From: Gonium pectorale
Lineage: Eukaryota; Chlorophyta; Chlorophyceae; Chlamydomonadales; Volvocaceae
Length of the DNA stretch: 33,507 nt
Assembly: GCA_001584585.1 (NCBI GenBank)
Contig: LSYV01000010.1
Coordinates: 859,410-892,916 of the forward strand
Reading direction: 5' to 3'
The position numbers and the translations under genes were made by a program. The number at the start of each line of letters is the position of its first letter. Position 1 is the stretch's first letter. A model generated the notes under the pieces. It was not told the DNA's origin and searched no databases. It saw only the letters and a program-made list of their open reading frames with translations. Below, one piece after another: positions 18,357 through 28,400 of this stretch.

Positions 18357-20965
18357 ATGCCGACGGGCCGCTCCCGCCGCTCCTGCCGCCGTCGCTGCCC
18401 GTACCGCCCTCAACGACACCGGCACCATCTTGGGCACAGGCTCCGGTCTCGGAGGCCCTGCGGGCGGCCACCGCCTGACCGCTGCCACCGTCACCTTCGC
18501 TGCCACCCTACCTCACTGCGTTGGCCGCTACCCAAGCCGTCGCTGCCCCTGCCGGTGCCGCCGCTGGCGGGTGCGCTTTGCGGCGACGCGGGCGCTGCTG
18601 CCGCTACCGCCGCTCCCATTCCCTCCGCCGCCGTCCTGTTGTACTCACTGAGCGCCGCCTCTGCAGCCCGCCGCACGGCTGCCGCCGCTGCCTCAAAACT
18701 AGATTCGGATCCAGGATCGGAAGGCAAATGCCGCACCTTGACGCTAATGCTGCGGACGTTGCTGCTTACGCCTGTTACCGTTGGCACGCCGCCCGCCGCG
18801 CTGTTGGGCGGTATCTCCGACGCCCTCAGCACGGCCGAACGGCGGTACAGTGGTGGCGGCCTCGCCAGCGCAGGCGCCGCTCCCTGCAGGGACGAGCCCG
18901 CAACTGACGGCAGCGGCAGGCCACCAGCTGCACTACCGCCAGCTGCTGCTGCTGCTGCGGCGGCAGCGGTGGTGGCTGCGGTGGTGGCTGCGGCGACGGC
19001 GGCGGGTGGCGCCCCAGCCGCTGCTGTATGTCTCGGCCGGTGGTGGTCGTTGTGTGCGGTCAGGTGAACTGAAGACGAATCGGGCGCTCCCTGCCGTACC
19101 CGCAAACATCGTATCGGCGGCGGACCGGCGCTGATGCGGCCGCCACCATCGCCACGGCCACCACCACTGACCCCACCAATGTCGCCGCCGATCGTGCTGC
19201 TCCTGAATCTCCTGCTGCTCTCGGCGCCTCTGCAAGTCCTGGCTCTGCCGCTCGCCACCGCCACCATTACCACGGCCCCCGCGGCTGCCGGACGCCGCGG
19301 CCGTATACAGCGGCCGCAACCGCCGCCGCTCCCAGACGCTGAGTACGATGTACGGCAGTACGACGATGGTGACGCACTGAGACGCGAGCGCCGTCAGGAG
19401 GTGCGGTTGCTGCTGGTTCAGCTGCATTCGTCGGTCAATGGCGACGGTGGAGGCGACGGAGAGCGTCCACTGGAAGAGCCCCAAAATGAGCTGGTCGACG
19501 GCAGGGAGCTGCAGGATCGGGGGTCGGGCCAAAGCGGGGCACGTTTGTTTGGGTTGGGAAAGGGTAAGGGGGGAAGGGGGGAGTAGGGATTTGAGGAGAA
19601 GGAGGAGACCGGTAACAGCACATGCGGTCTCCGTCCGTCCGGCGCACATCCAATGTTAGCCACCGCTCAACTGCGATGTCATTTCGTACGCATGTGACGA
19701 GACAATGATGGCACGGTGGTCGTTTTGTAGGTCGCGCTCAGGCGCTTACTAGCTACTAGTTACACGGCACGCAGAACACACCGTGCCACCGCCCATCCAC
19801 GGGAGGCCCCCTTGCGGCCTGCCGTTGCTGAATATCGCACTTGTCGTACCTCAGCTGCGCCCGAGTCGACCCCCCACCGGCTGCCCGTGAATTCATCGCT
19901 TACTCGGTACACCACGACGGAGCGCCAGACCAGGAACATCCGCCCGATGCGGCGGCGCTCGCCGATCAGGAACTGTGTCGACAGCACCCGCAGCAGGCCC
20001 GCGGCAGGGGTCCAGGCCGCCGACACAAGCAGACACAGCTCCGGAAGCACGACGTTGGCGATGGCCAGGCCGCTCCGAAACCGTTCGCACAGCACAGGCG
20101 CCGCTAGCGCCAGCACCAGCGTCAGGGGCTGCGTCAACAGCAGGGCGGCCGTGGGGTAGTCCCCCAGGCGTAGCCTGACCCGTGGGTCGATCGCGGCGCC
20201 GGTGCGGAGCGTGTACAGCAGCTGCGGGCATTGCAGGGGAAGCCGGTGAGGACGGCGTCCATGCGACGGGCGGCGGGGTCGAGAGGGGGGTGCAGCGCCT
20301 GCAGCGCCGGACCGCCGTTGCCGTTGCCGCCGTTGCCGCCGGCATCATTGCCACCGTTTCCGGCGCAGCTGGCGTTGTAAAGGATGGTCGTCCAGTAGAA
20401 GAAGCACACGACGAGGAAATCGAGGGTCAGCAGGACGACGTCTGCGTAGTAGGCTTGGCGTGCGAACCAGAGCCGGTAGGGCACCTGACCGGGCTGATTT
20501 GATTGGTTACCGGTAGGCTATGAAGACGAGCTTGGTTGCGCTGCCGCCTGTGTCGCGCCGCGCGGCGACCTGTCGGCGGCGCCGCCAACGCGCCCCCTTC
20601 GTGCCTCAGGCGACATCGTTTCTCGCTGGTAAGTTAGACCGTGCTAATTTTGCCCACATCAGTCAGCAGCTCCCGGGTCGGCTGCTAACGTTGACGGAAG
20701 TCTCATCTATCATGGCGTCCGTACTGCTAAGGATGACACGGATGCCCTTTCCTATCCTGCGTTCAGGCTGGCTATTCAAATGAATAAGCACGGTTCTTAG
20801 TTCCGAAACTAGCCCGAGGCAGTGACATTCTCTGAAAGGGGTCGCGACTTTGTGGCAGAACACCGCTGTGGTAAAGGTGGCCTCCGGACTCGTGGGCGCC
20901 GCGTCGCACGCCGCTCCCGTTGATAAAAAGAAAGCCAGTGAATGACAAGAGTCCAACGTCTGTGC

Positions 20966-21130
20966 TCGCTTGATCGTGCAAGGACGCCGTCTCGCAGGTC
21001 TAGCGCACGATCTGCGGCTCTAAAGCAATCAGCATGCCCGTGGCTGCCAACGGCACTGTTGAGCAGGGCATGCGTGAGCAAGGAGCCCCTTGACCCACGG
21101 GTCACATCGGGACATGGCACTCGGGGCAAA
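20966..21130. repeat. Duplicated 5' flank of copy 3
   Basis: Diverged partner of 13946-14090, upstream of copy 3. It marks the right-hand limit of the duplicated region that I can see. Confidence 0.6.
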
Positions 21131-21474
21131 GCACGAGAGAGGGGCCATGCCTGGACCCGCAAGGCACGAGGGAACCTGGGAGGAAGGTAGCCAGCCAGAC
21201 ACCGCTGCGTGACAGCCTCATGGGGGTGAAGGCTTAGCGAGCCGGCATGGGGTTCGGACATGGGTTCGGAGTGATGCCCGTCGGACATGGAGGGCAGCAC
21301 ACCAGGTCACGTGCTCTACTGAAAACTACCAAGAGGGCAGCAGCGTTGCCAATGGATGAGAGCAATCCCAATCTTCACAACCTTACGATCCCACCTTGCA
21401 CCTAACGAATATCCCATCTACGTTTCCCTAGGATGCGCAAATCGCGCCGATCTTGAGAATGCCGAGAGCCCACC

Positions 21475-21646
21475 TTACTCAGTCTCGCGGTCCACGCAGC
21501 ACACATCCACGCACCGCTCGAGCCCAGACGCACCCTTCAGCAGCAGCCCTAATGCCGCCTCTCTCAGCATCGGCTGACGCGACGACTGCACCTTGAGCAG
21601 GTGCAACAGCAGGCAAGGGCGGGCAGACCGGAGTGCAACGCGTGCC
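21475..21646 (-). CDS. Possible exon of an unidentified gene
   Basis: After a CCTCCAG acceptor at about 21647 the minus strand reads 56 codons without a stop. The peptide is helical and Leu-rich (LLLHLLKVQ, MLREAALGLLLKGA, ERCVDVCCVDRETE) and ends in TAA. The last bases GA|GTAAGG could instead be a donor. A second hydrophobic, beta-like stretch (VTLAVTLTVW, VDWCIADGDSTVVEVV) lies upstream at about 21880-21770 on the same strand and could be a preceding exon. I do not recognise a family and cannot join the pieces with certainty. The rest of 21131-22279 shows nothing else. Confidence 0.25.
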
Positions 21647-22279
21647 CTGGAGGCTGGAGGGCCGCACCGGAATATGTCCAGTCCCGCTTACGCTCACACG
21701 CCACACTCGAAAGCCGCGTACATGTACACGGTGCACAGCCCGGTCCCTGGAATATCCGCACACCTGACCACCTCCACGACGGTGCTGTCACCGTCAGCGA
21801 TGCACCAGTCGACCTCCACCGCTCGCGCCGCACTCGCACGCGCGGGCCAAACCGTCAAGGTCACTGCCAACGTCACACGCGCTGCTGGTCGCACGGCGGC
21901 ACCCAAACGGCGGCGCGGCGCCGGTGTGCCCCGGGGCGATGAGAGGTAGGCCGTGCGCCAACTACGCCTCCTCCTCTGCGCTTGCCGTCCGCAGCCCTCC
22001 CTTCCGGTACGGCCCATCCTATGCGCACGCGCCAACGAGAGATATAGTATCCTGCACGCTCGCGCTCTCCCTGAGCCGTCAGTCGCCCCGCAGCTTTGAC
22101 GAGTCTAGCTGCGCTCCTCCCGGCAGCCCTGGCCCTAACCCATCCGCCCTCTTCTCTCAGCTCGGGAGCAGCAATGCCCGGCCGTCATCTCATGATAATT
22201 CCGGACTTTAACAGCTGGCCAGTGCCCTCCCTCCCTCCCTAACAGAATCCCTTCATGGCGCCCTCACCCATCCAGCGCC

Positions 22280-23791
22280 TCACAGCTCAAACTTGCCGTC
22301 CGGCCCAACTTCCACCTTCATGTTGTCGATGTACCGGGTCTCCGACCCAGCCGACCCGGTCGCCGCCGACGCGCCCTCCGCGCCCTCCGCCGCCTCGCCT
22401 TCCTGCTCCCCGTCCTCCTCCTCCGCCACCACCTCGCCCGCCGCCTCCGCGTCGGAGGGCTCGGCCACAGCGGCCGGTACGGGGCAGGCCGAGACGATGC
22501 CCCGGCACAGCAGCGACTCCACTCCTGGGTGGATGGAACGGCACAAACCGGGGGCATGGGGACCCATGTACTTGGTGGATGAAACGTAGACCCCTTAGCA
22601 CAAAACCCCACGAGAGGTGCGGGCTGAAGCAAATCACACTGGTCAGAACTGGGCGATGGGGGATGCTGGCCCCAGCAGTATAATCACAGACTGGTCGTAG
22701 CAGGCGTCCTGGGTCGTCGGCGCGTCTTCTCCGGCGTGCATAAACGCTTGGGAATCCTCGTTGCCGCACAGTTGCAAAGGCAGGCTGCATTGGCCCCAGT
22801 ATACACGTCACGCAGCCCTGCAGTCTTCCCTCCGCGCGGCGCCGCCTGCCCCATCCCGCCGCGCTCGCCCGGCCACGCCCGGCTTGTTTTCAAATGGCAA
22901 CCCACCCTGTGTGTCGAAGCCGCCCTTCATAATCCCCGCATACAGCTCCTCCTCGAGCTCCTCGAGCATGACGCCACAATATGCCTCCAGCCGCTGTGGG
23001 AAGGATAAGCGCAAGCGAAGAGGTCACCGTTATCCAGGGTCGAAGGAGAAGCGGAGACGGGACGCGGCCACAGGGGAAGCGCGGGTAGGGGAGGGGAACG
23101 GGTATGACTTATGAGTGAGACGCCGGCGGCACAAGCGTGAAGGGGTGGATGCCCTCCTACCCCCCCCCCTCGCATCGCGTACCTTGCTCTTGGCCTCCTC
23201 CTCCGGCCTGGGTGGCCGTGTCACCGCGCTAAGCATCGTGGCGTTGGAGCCCTCCCCCTTGACTTTCAGCCAGAACTTGGTCTTCTTGCCCGTGGGCGAC
23301 ACCAGCGCGTAATCCCGCATGGTGTTGCACAGGTCGTCAAGCAACTCCACCGCGCGCAGCTCGCTGGACTTGTAAGCAATGACTGAGGGGTGGAAGAAGG
23401 CCCCCGCTTAGTGCAGGCGATGGACCGCCGTTTCGTGCAAAACCCAGCAGACCCTCACCCGCGTGGCACCTCGCGCGATCATCCCGTGCCAATTACCCAC
23501 CCACCCTTGCCATAGCGCTGCCCGTCCTTGTCCAAACGATGGCGGAGATCGAGGTGATTCCGCACCGGCTCCCCATCGATCCGCCGCTGGAGCTCAGCCT
23601 ACGTCCATGCGAGGCAATCGCACTATCAGCGCTGCGTGGTCGTGCTAGGAAGGCTGAGAGACCACAAATAACAAGCTCACCGCAACTGCCTTGCAAGCTG
23701 TGCATGGAGCCTCTATCTTCTTCAGGGTGGCAGCTTCAGTGCTCAGCAAGAGGCATAATGCTAGGCATGCAAAAAATGCAAGGCGCCCCAT
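22280..23791 (-). CDS. Canopy-like (DUF3456) saposin-type ER protein
   Basis: Exons are 23791-23681, 23598-23505, 23382-23183, 22993-22906 and 22524-22280 (TGA), 245 aa. All five join in phase with GT donors and CAG or TAG acceptors. Residues 1-21 form a signal peptide (MGRLAFFACLALCLLL). Then come CTAC (C30, C33), the NHLDLRHRLDKDGQRYGK region, the SELRAVELLDDLC helix, AYCGVMLEELEEELYAGI and LLCRGIVSAC. Together these give the six-cysteine pattern of Canopy/MSAP proteins, which are ER-resident factors assisting folding or trafficking of client membrane proteins. An acidic Ala/Glu-rich linker follows, and the chain ends in KFEL, a plausible KDEL-type retrieval signal. The first ATG after the upstream region gives a perfect signal peptide, so the start is well supported. 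No TGTAA was seen just downstream. Confidence 0.85.
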
Positions 23792-23799
23792 CGCGCTCT

Positions 23800-25400
23800 A
23801 CAGGCGCGTACAGCGCCGCAAATGTCTCGAAGGGTTTGGTATTGGCCAAGATGGTTGCGGGGTCGGCGACGGGTACGGGGTTCTAGAGAAGTTGGTTAGA
23901 GCCCACCTGTCCGCCAACCAACTCGCCCGTCTATGGTACATGGTTTCCCGATTCAGGTCGCACATCATTTGTGCAAGTGCTTGGGCATCTGGGATGTTGT
24001 GGAGTGCCTGACGTTCCGCTGACGGCTAACGTGACACGCAGTCCTCCACGGCCTTCAACCCCATCCCAGCCCGCATCCCGCGCTTCACCCATTGTGGTGG
24101 TGTTGAATGGTAGAACAGCCTCCTCTGGGTTCGGCACTACGGCGCTGGCCGCCGTGGGGCACGATAGCTGATTTCCCTTTTTTCTGACGCATGTGCGGCA
24201 GCGCCCCCCCCTCCCTGCATGCAGGCTATGTGTGGGTCGGCCAGTGCGCCCCGAAGGTGTGCCTGGCACGGGCGGCACGAGAGGCGGAGGTCAATGTGAT
24301 GCGGCCCACGGAACTGCGCAGCCCGCCTGGTTGCGCAGGTTGCGCAGCGCGGTGGCGGCGTCGGAGAACTAGTTGCATCGCTTCCTGAGGGGACAGGCTT
24401 CAGGTGAGGTACATACAGTAGAGGCTGGGCGCATACAGCAGAAGTTCAGGAAGTGGCTAGACCTTACTAGTTGCGCACGGCTGTGCGGCATAGGTCATAC
24501 GGACCGACTGGGTCCGTCAGGCGGATGGAGGAACTCTGCACATGTCGGACATTGACATTCATTTCCTGTGGTTTCCTCAAATGGTCCGCCCCTCGTGCCT
24601 CGGGGAACTCCTAACGCTCTGCTTGCGGACTGGGCATGTTCCCGCACCACTACCAACCTACAACTACCCACTCGGTGCTGACGACGCAAACGCGTCCGCC
24701 GCACACTGCGCAGCTGCGCGGCGGGAAGTGGGTCTCTCTCCGCACCCCCGCAGCCCATAACGCAGAGGACACCGCACCCTTGTGCACATCCTATTCTCAC
24801 CAACTAACTCTACTGTGCACACAGCACGGGGCGCTGTAGCCTTGTGCAGGACCCGAGCTCCGACTGGCGGCATCCCTGCACCGGCTGGCGACCACCAACA
24901 GCCGCACGGCCATGACCACGAGGGCCGTCGTCTCGAACCCTTATCGAATCGTACATCTACCCGGATTGTGATTTGGTTAATATAGCGATATGCAACAACG
25001 CACTGCAAATGTGTGCGTGCCCCGGGCGCAAAACATTACCACAAGCCGCGTAGCTAGTTGAGACGGCGGGTCCACAAGCTACACTCCCTAGCAACGCACT
25101 CGGGGCGGGAAAGCTCAGCTCCTGCGTGTGGCCCCTCACGGTCAACCACTGCCCAACCGCCTACTAGTCTGCGTTTGACGGGCCGCACAGTGCTACGGAC
25201 GAGAGGGACTTGCCGCAATGGCGCGCCGCGCCCCCCCTGATTCTCCCTTTGCAGGATCCTACCACCTCAATCCGCCACCTTGCTGCCAACACCGCTCCTG
25301 CGTCCGCCGCCGGCGATGTCAGCATTCGCTTTGCTGGTGTGTCTTCGCTGCCGCTGCAGCCTCCCCTGGCTGCGCTCCCGACGTTGCAGGTGCCTCCATG
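23800..25400. other. Intergenic stretch between the Canopy-like and OPR genes
   Basis: I see no gene here. Frames are short and unconnected. One copy of AGCAACGCACT, which recurs elsewhere in the window, lies at 25090-25100. Untranslated ends of the neighbouring genes probably occupy part of the stretch. Confidence 0.4.
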
Positions 25401-25416
25401 TTCGGAGCCTACTTCC

Positions 25417-28400
25417 CTATAGTTGCGGTTGGCGTCGCTGAACCGCGGGCCCTGGGTTCATGGCCGCTGGTGGCTTTGGCTGCGTGGCCGCCACGGGCCT
25501 TGGCTGCGTGGCCGCTGCTGCCCTTGGCCTCAACGCTGCTGCCGCTGAGGCCGCCATCACCGCCCTAGGTGCCGCCAATACAGCCGTAGCCGTCTCCTTG
25601 CCAACCCAGGAGTGGGAGTTGGGCGTCGGGTTGCTAACCTTCTCCTGGGCCGCAGTCCCGGGCCATGTCGGCCGTGACGCCGCTTCCCGCATCTTCCGCA
25701 GGCGGAGCCGCTGCGCCGCCCGCCGCAACCCCTCCCGCCGCTCCACCGCCTGACACAGCGCCGCCCACCGCTGGGCAGCAGCCATACGCCGCTGCCGCTG
25801 GCGGACCCTTGCATGAACGAACGACATGCGCGAAAGCAGCCCGCGCCGTGTGTCCTTGCTGCGGATCGTCGACAGCCGCCGGAGCACCTCCTCCTCGAGA
25901 GCCACCAGCGCACTCGCCTCCGGGATGTAAGACGGAATCCACGTGATCGAGTGTACGAGCGCCGTCAGGCCCTCCAGCGGCATCGCCATCAGCAGCGACG
26001 CGCCGCGCAAAACGGCTGCGTCCAGCCAGTCATGGCCGGGGTTGAGTCGCAGGCGCGCCAGGGCCCACAGGGTCATGCTGAGCTCCGTGGCGTTCATCTG
26101 CGGGAGGCGCGCGTGGAGCGCCTGGTGCAGGTCGTCCAGCGCTTCTGCGTCCAGCTCCAACAGCGTCGCAACCGCCGGAGCGGCATTCCAGGCAGCGGCG
26201 GCGCTGCGAGGATGCTCTGGTGGCCGCAGCTCGGCGCCGCTGCGGTGTGGCGCCGCCGGCGGCGGGGCGGTGGCCCAGGGAGCGGGGCCTCCGCTCGCCG
26301 CCGCCAGGCTGTCAGTAGAGACACGCCCGAACAGCGCTTTGCTCAGCAGGACGAGTTGATCAAGCGCCGGCACCGCCGGCATGTAGCGGGCAGCCAACCG
26401 CGTCTTCCTGCGCGCTGCGGTTGGATTTGGCGTCAACGCCGCCGTGCCCCAAAGCACGTTGGCGAGGCCCTGCGAAGTGAAGGAGCCGAAGCCAAGCTGC
26501 CGACAGCGCTCGCCCATGGCGGCCCAGAAGGCAGACCCGCGGGTCGGCGCGCAGTCGGTCGGCAGCTGCGCCACCGCCCACGCCGTGTTGGCCACCTCCT
26601 GCGGCGAGAAGCTGCTCATGGCGGCGGTCACCGCCGCCAAAAGGGCGGCTGTGGCCTCGGGTTCCAGAGTGGATTGGCCTCTCTGTACGGCAAAGCCGTA
26701 CAACAGCGTCGCGAGCTCCGAGGGTGCGAAGTAGGGCAGGCGGCGCAGGCACTCGAGCATAATATCTGCGGTCCACGAGCTGGGTGGCTGCTGGGCGAGA
26801 CGGCTCGCGGCCCACACCATGAGCGCGAGGGCACGAGTGCTGGAGGACGCCCGTTGGGAGGCGCACCGGCTGCGTAGGACGGGCAGCGGATGAGGGGCGG
26901 ATGAGACGGGTCACGGGTGACGATGCAGAGCACCGAGACGGGTGCAAGGTGCTGCCTCGGTGTGAGAGCGCTGTGGACGCCCTCCTGCAAGCCCTGGCGT
27001 CGCCCAGAGCAACGCACTTGCTGGCATCCCGCCCAGCCCCGTCGCCTCCCAAGACCCGCACACACCACCCTATGTCGTTCCATTTCAACACTACCCTATC
27101 CAGCCCACCCGCAGCGTGAAGTTATCCGGGGTCACAAGTTGTGTCGGGCTAGGGATGCGGGTGAATGGCATGCCGGCTAGATGTGTTTGCTCGCTGTCCT
27201 GTCGAAGAACTGTTTCCGCACGCCGTCACTCACACAGAATACAGCACCCTCATGTAGACAATCGTATGAGCCACTGCGTGGTATGCCCACCTGAACAGCG
27301 CAGACCGCATCGGCTGGCCGGGATCGAAGCCCAGACGCGCAAGAGAGTACAAGACAGCCGCGGCCTCATCTCCTCGCATGCTGGAGAGCTGAGCGGCAGG
27401 GGGAGGGCGATAGGGCGGGAGGGCGGGCGATAGGGCGGGAGGGACAGCGATAAGGCGGGATCGAGGGCGATAGGGCGGGAGGGCGGGCGGGAGGGCGAGC
27501 GATAGGGCGGAGGGGCACAAGGTGACTCTCATACCGTTACCAGGCCCGGGAGCGAGACATCTTTGCAGCCTTCCCAACGCCAGGACGTTAGCGCACGCCG
27601 TCTAGTTAAACAGGCCGCCCGCGACTGACGGCCAGCAGACTCTGCGTCGCCCAACCGGCCATCCCGCCGGCCCCTCATCGTGCATTACAGATCGCAGGGC
27701 GACACGGCCGCGCCTTGCCCCGAAGCCGCACGCGCCCCTCCGCACCAGGGGCGCCATCCGCGAAAGCAGCGCTTTCAACGTCTCCGGCTGCGGTCGCAGG
27801 CCGCTGACGCCACGCGCCACGTCGCCGTGGCCGCGGCGGCGCACAGAGGCGGCTCCTTCCCGGCGCTGCCGCTGCCGACGCAACGTAGCCGTTGGGGGCC
27901 GGTCCCGCTGCCCGAGTGGCTCCTGTCCACCCGCCCTCGCCGCCACCACCGCCGCCATCGCGGCCGGAGAGTCGTCCATGAGCCGAGCCAGCGAGGAGAG
28001 CGCGTTAGCCACGTCCTGGCCGCTCAGCATTGGCGAAGCCGCCACCAGCTGGGCCTCAAGCCAGAGCAGCTGCGGTTGGCGCGGGCGCACATTTCAGACG
28101 GGGGAACGGAAACGAAGGGTGCGAAGCATGCGGGAAACGTCACATGCCCATCGTTCACCAACTGCTTTTAGTGCCGAAGTCCCGCAACTCGGCCTCAGCG
28201 GCGCTGCTCCAGGGACTGAGCTTTCCGCCGGAGCCCAGAGAATTACCACCGGTCCGGCCTAAACCCGAAACTAGACGCGTGGCCGTCTAACCCGCGCGCA
28301 CCTCGTCCCGCGATAGCCGCAGCCCCATCTTGGTTGCGGCGCACAGCACCACCAGCAGCGAGCGGCAGCTGGGCCGGTCGGGGTGCAGGCAGGACTGCGG

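Larger units (their letters stand above)
17387..20484 (-). pseudogene. Membrane-protein copy 3, decayed by frameshifts and a large internal deletion
   Basis: Exon 1 remains read from about 20484 (VPYRLWFARQAYYADVVLL) to the donor after 19904. No ATG equivalent to copy 2 is present. A 10-base deletion near 20221-20230 shifts the frame after GFPCNA. Exon 2 starts at 19508 (LPAVDQLILGLFQWTLSVA), changes frame again around 19060-18960, and ends near 18356 in a GCAGCAG run. There it is fused directly to exon 4 (CTGTACGGCGTGTTGGGCG, to 18173). Everything equivalent to the end of exon 2 and all of exon 3 is missing from this order. The last exon is 17572-17387 (LPYPELWVVMAGLLPVFF, stop TAA) and is still open. 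At least two frameshifts plus the deletion make a full-length product very unlikely. A shortened transcript cannot be excluded. Confidence 0.75.

Noticed and set aside
27401..27516. Regularly spaced repeats that might be read as a CRISPR-like array
   Set aside because: Units are contiguous and degenerate with no unique spacers, and the DNA is eukaryotic intron. It is a minisatellite.
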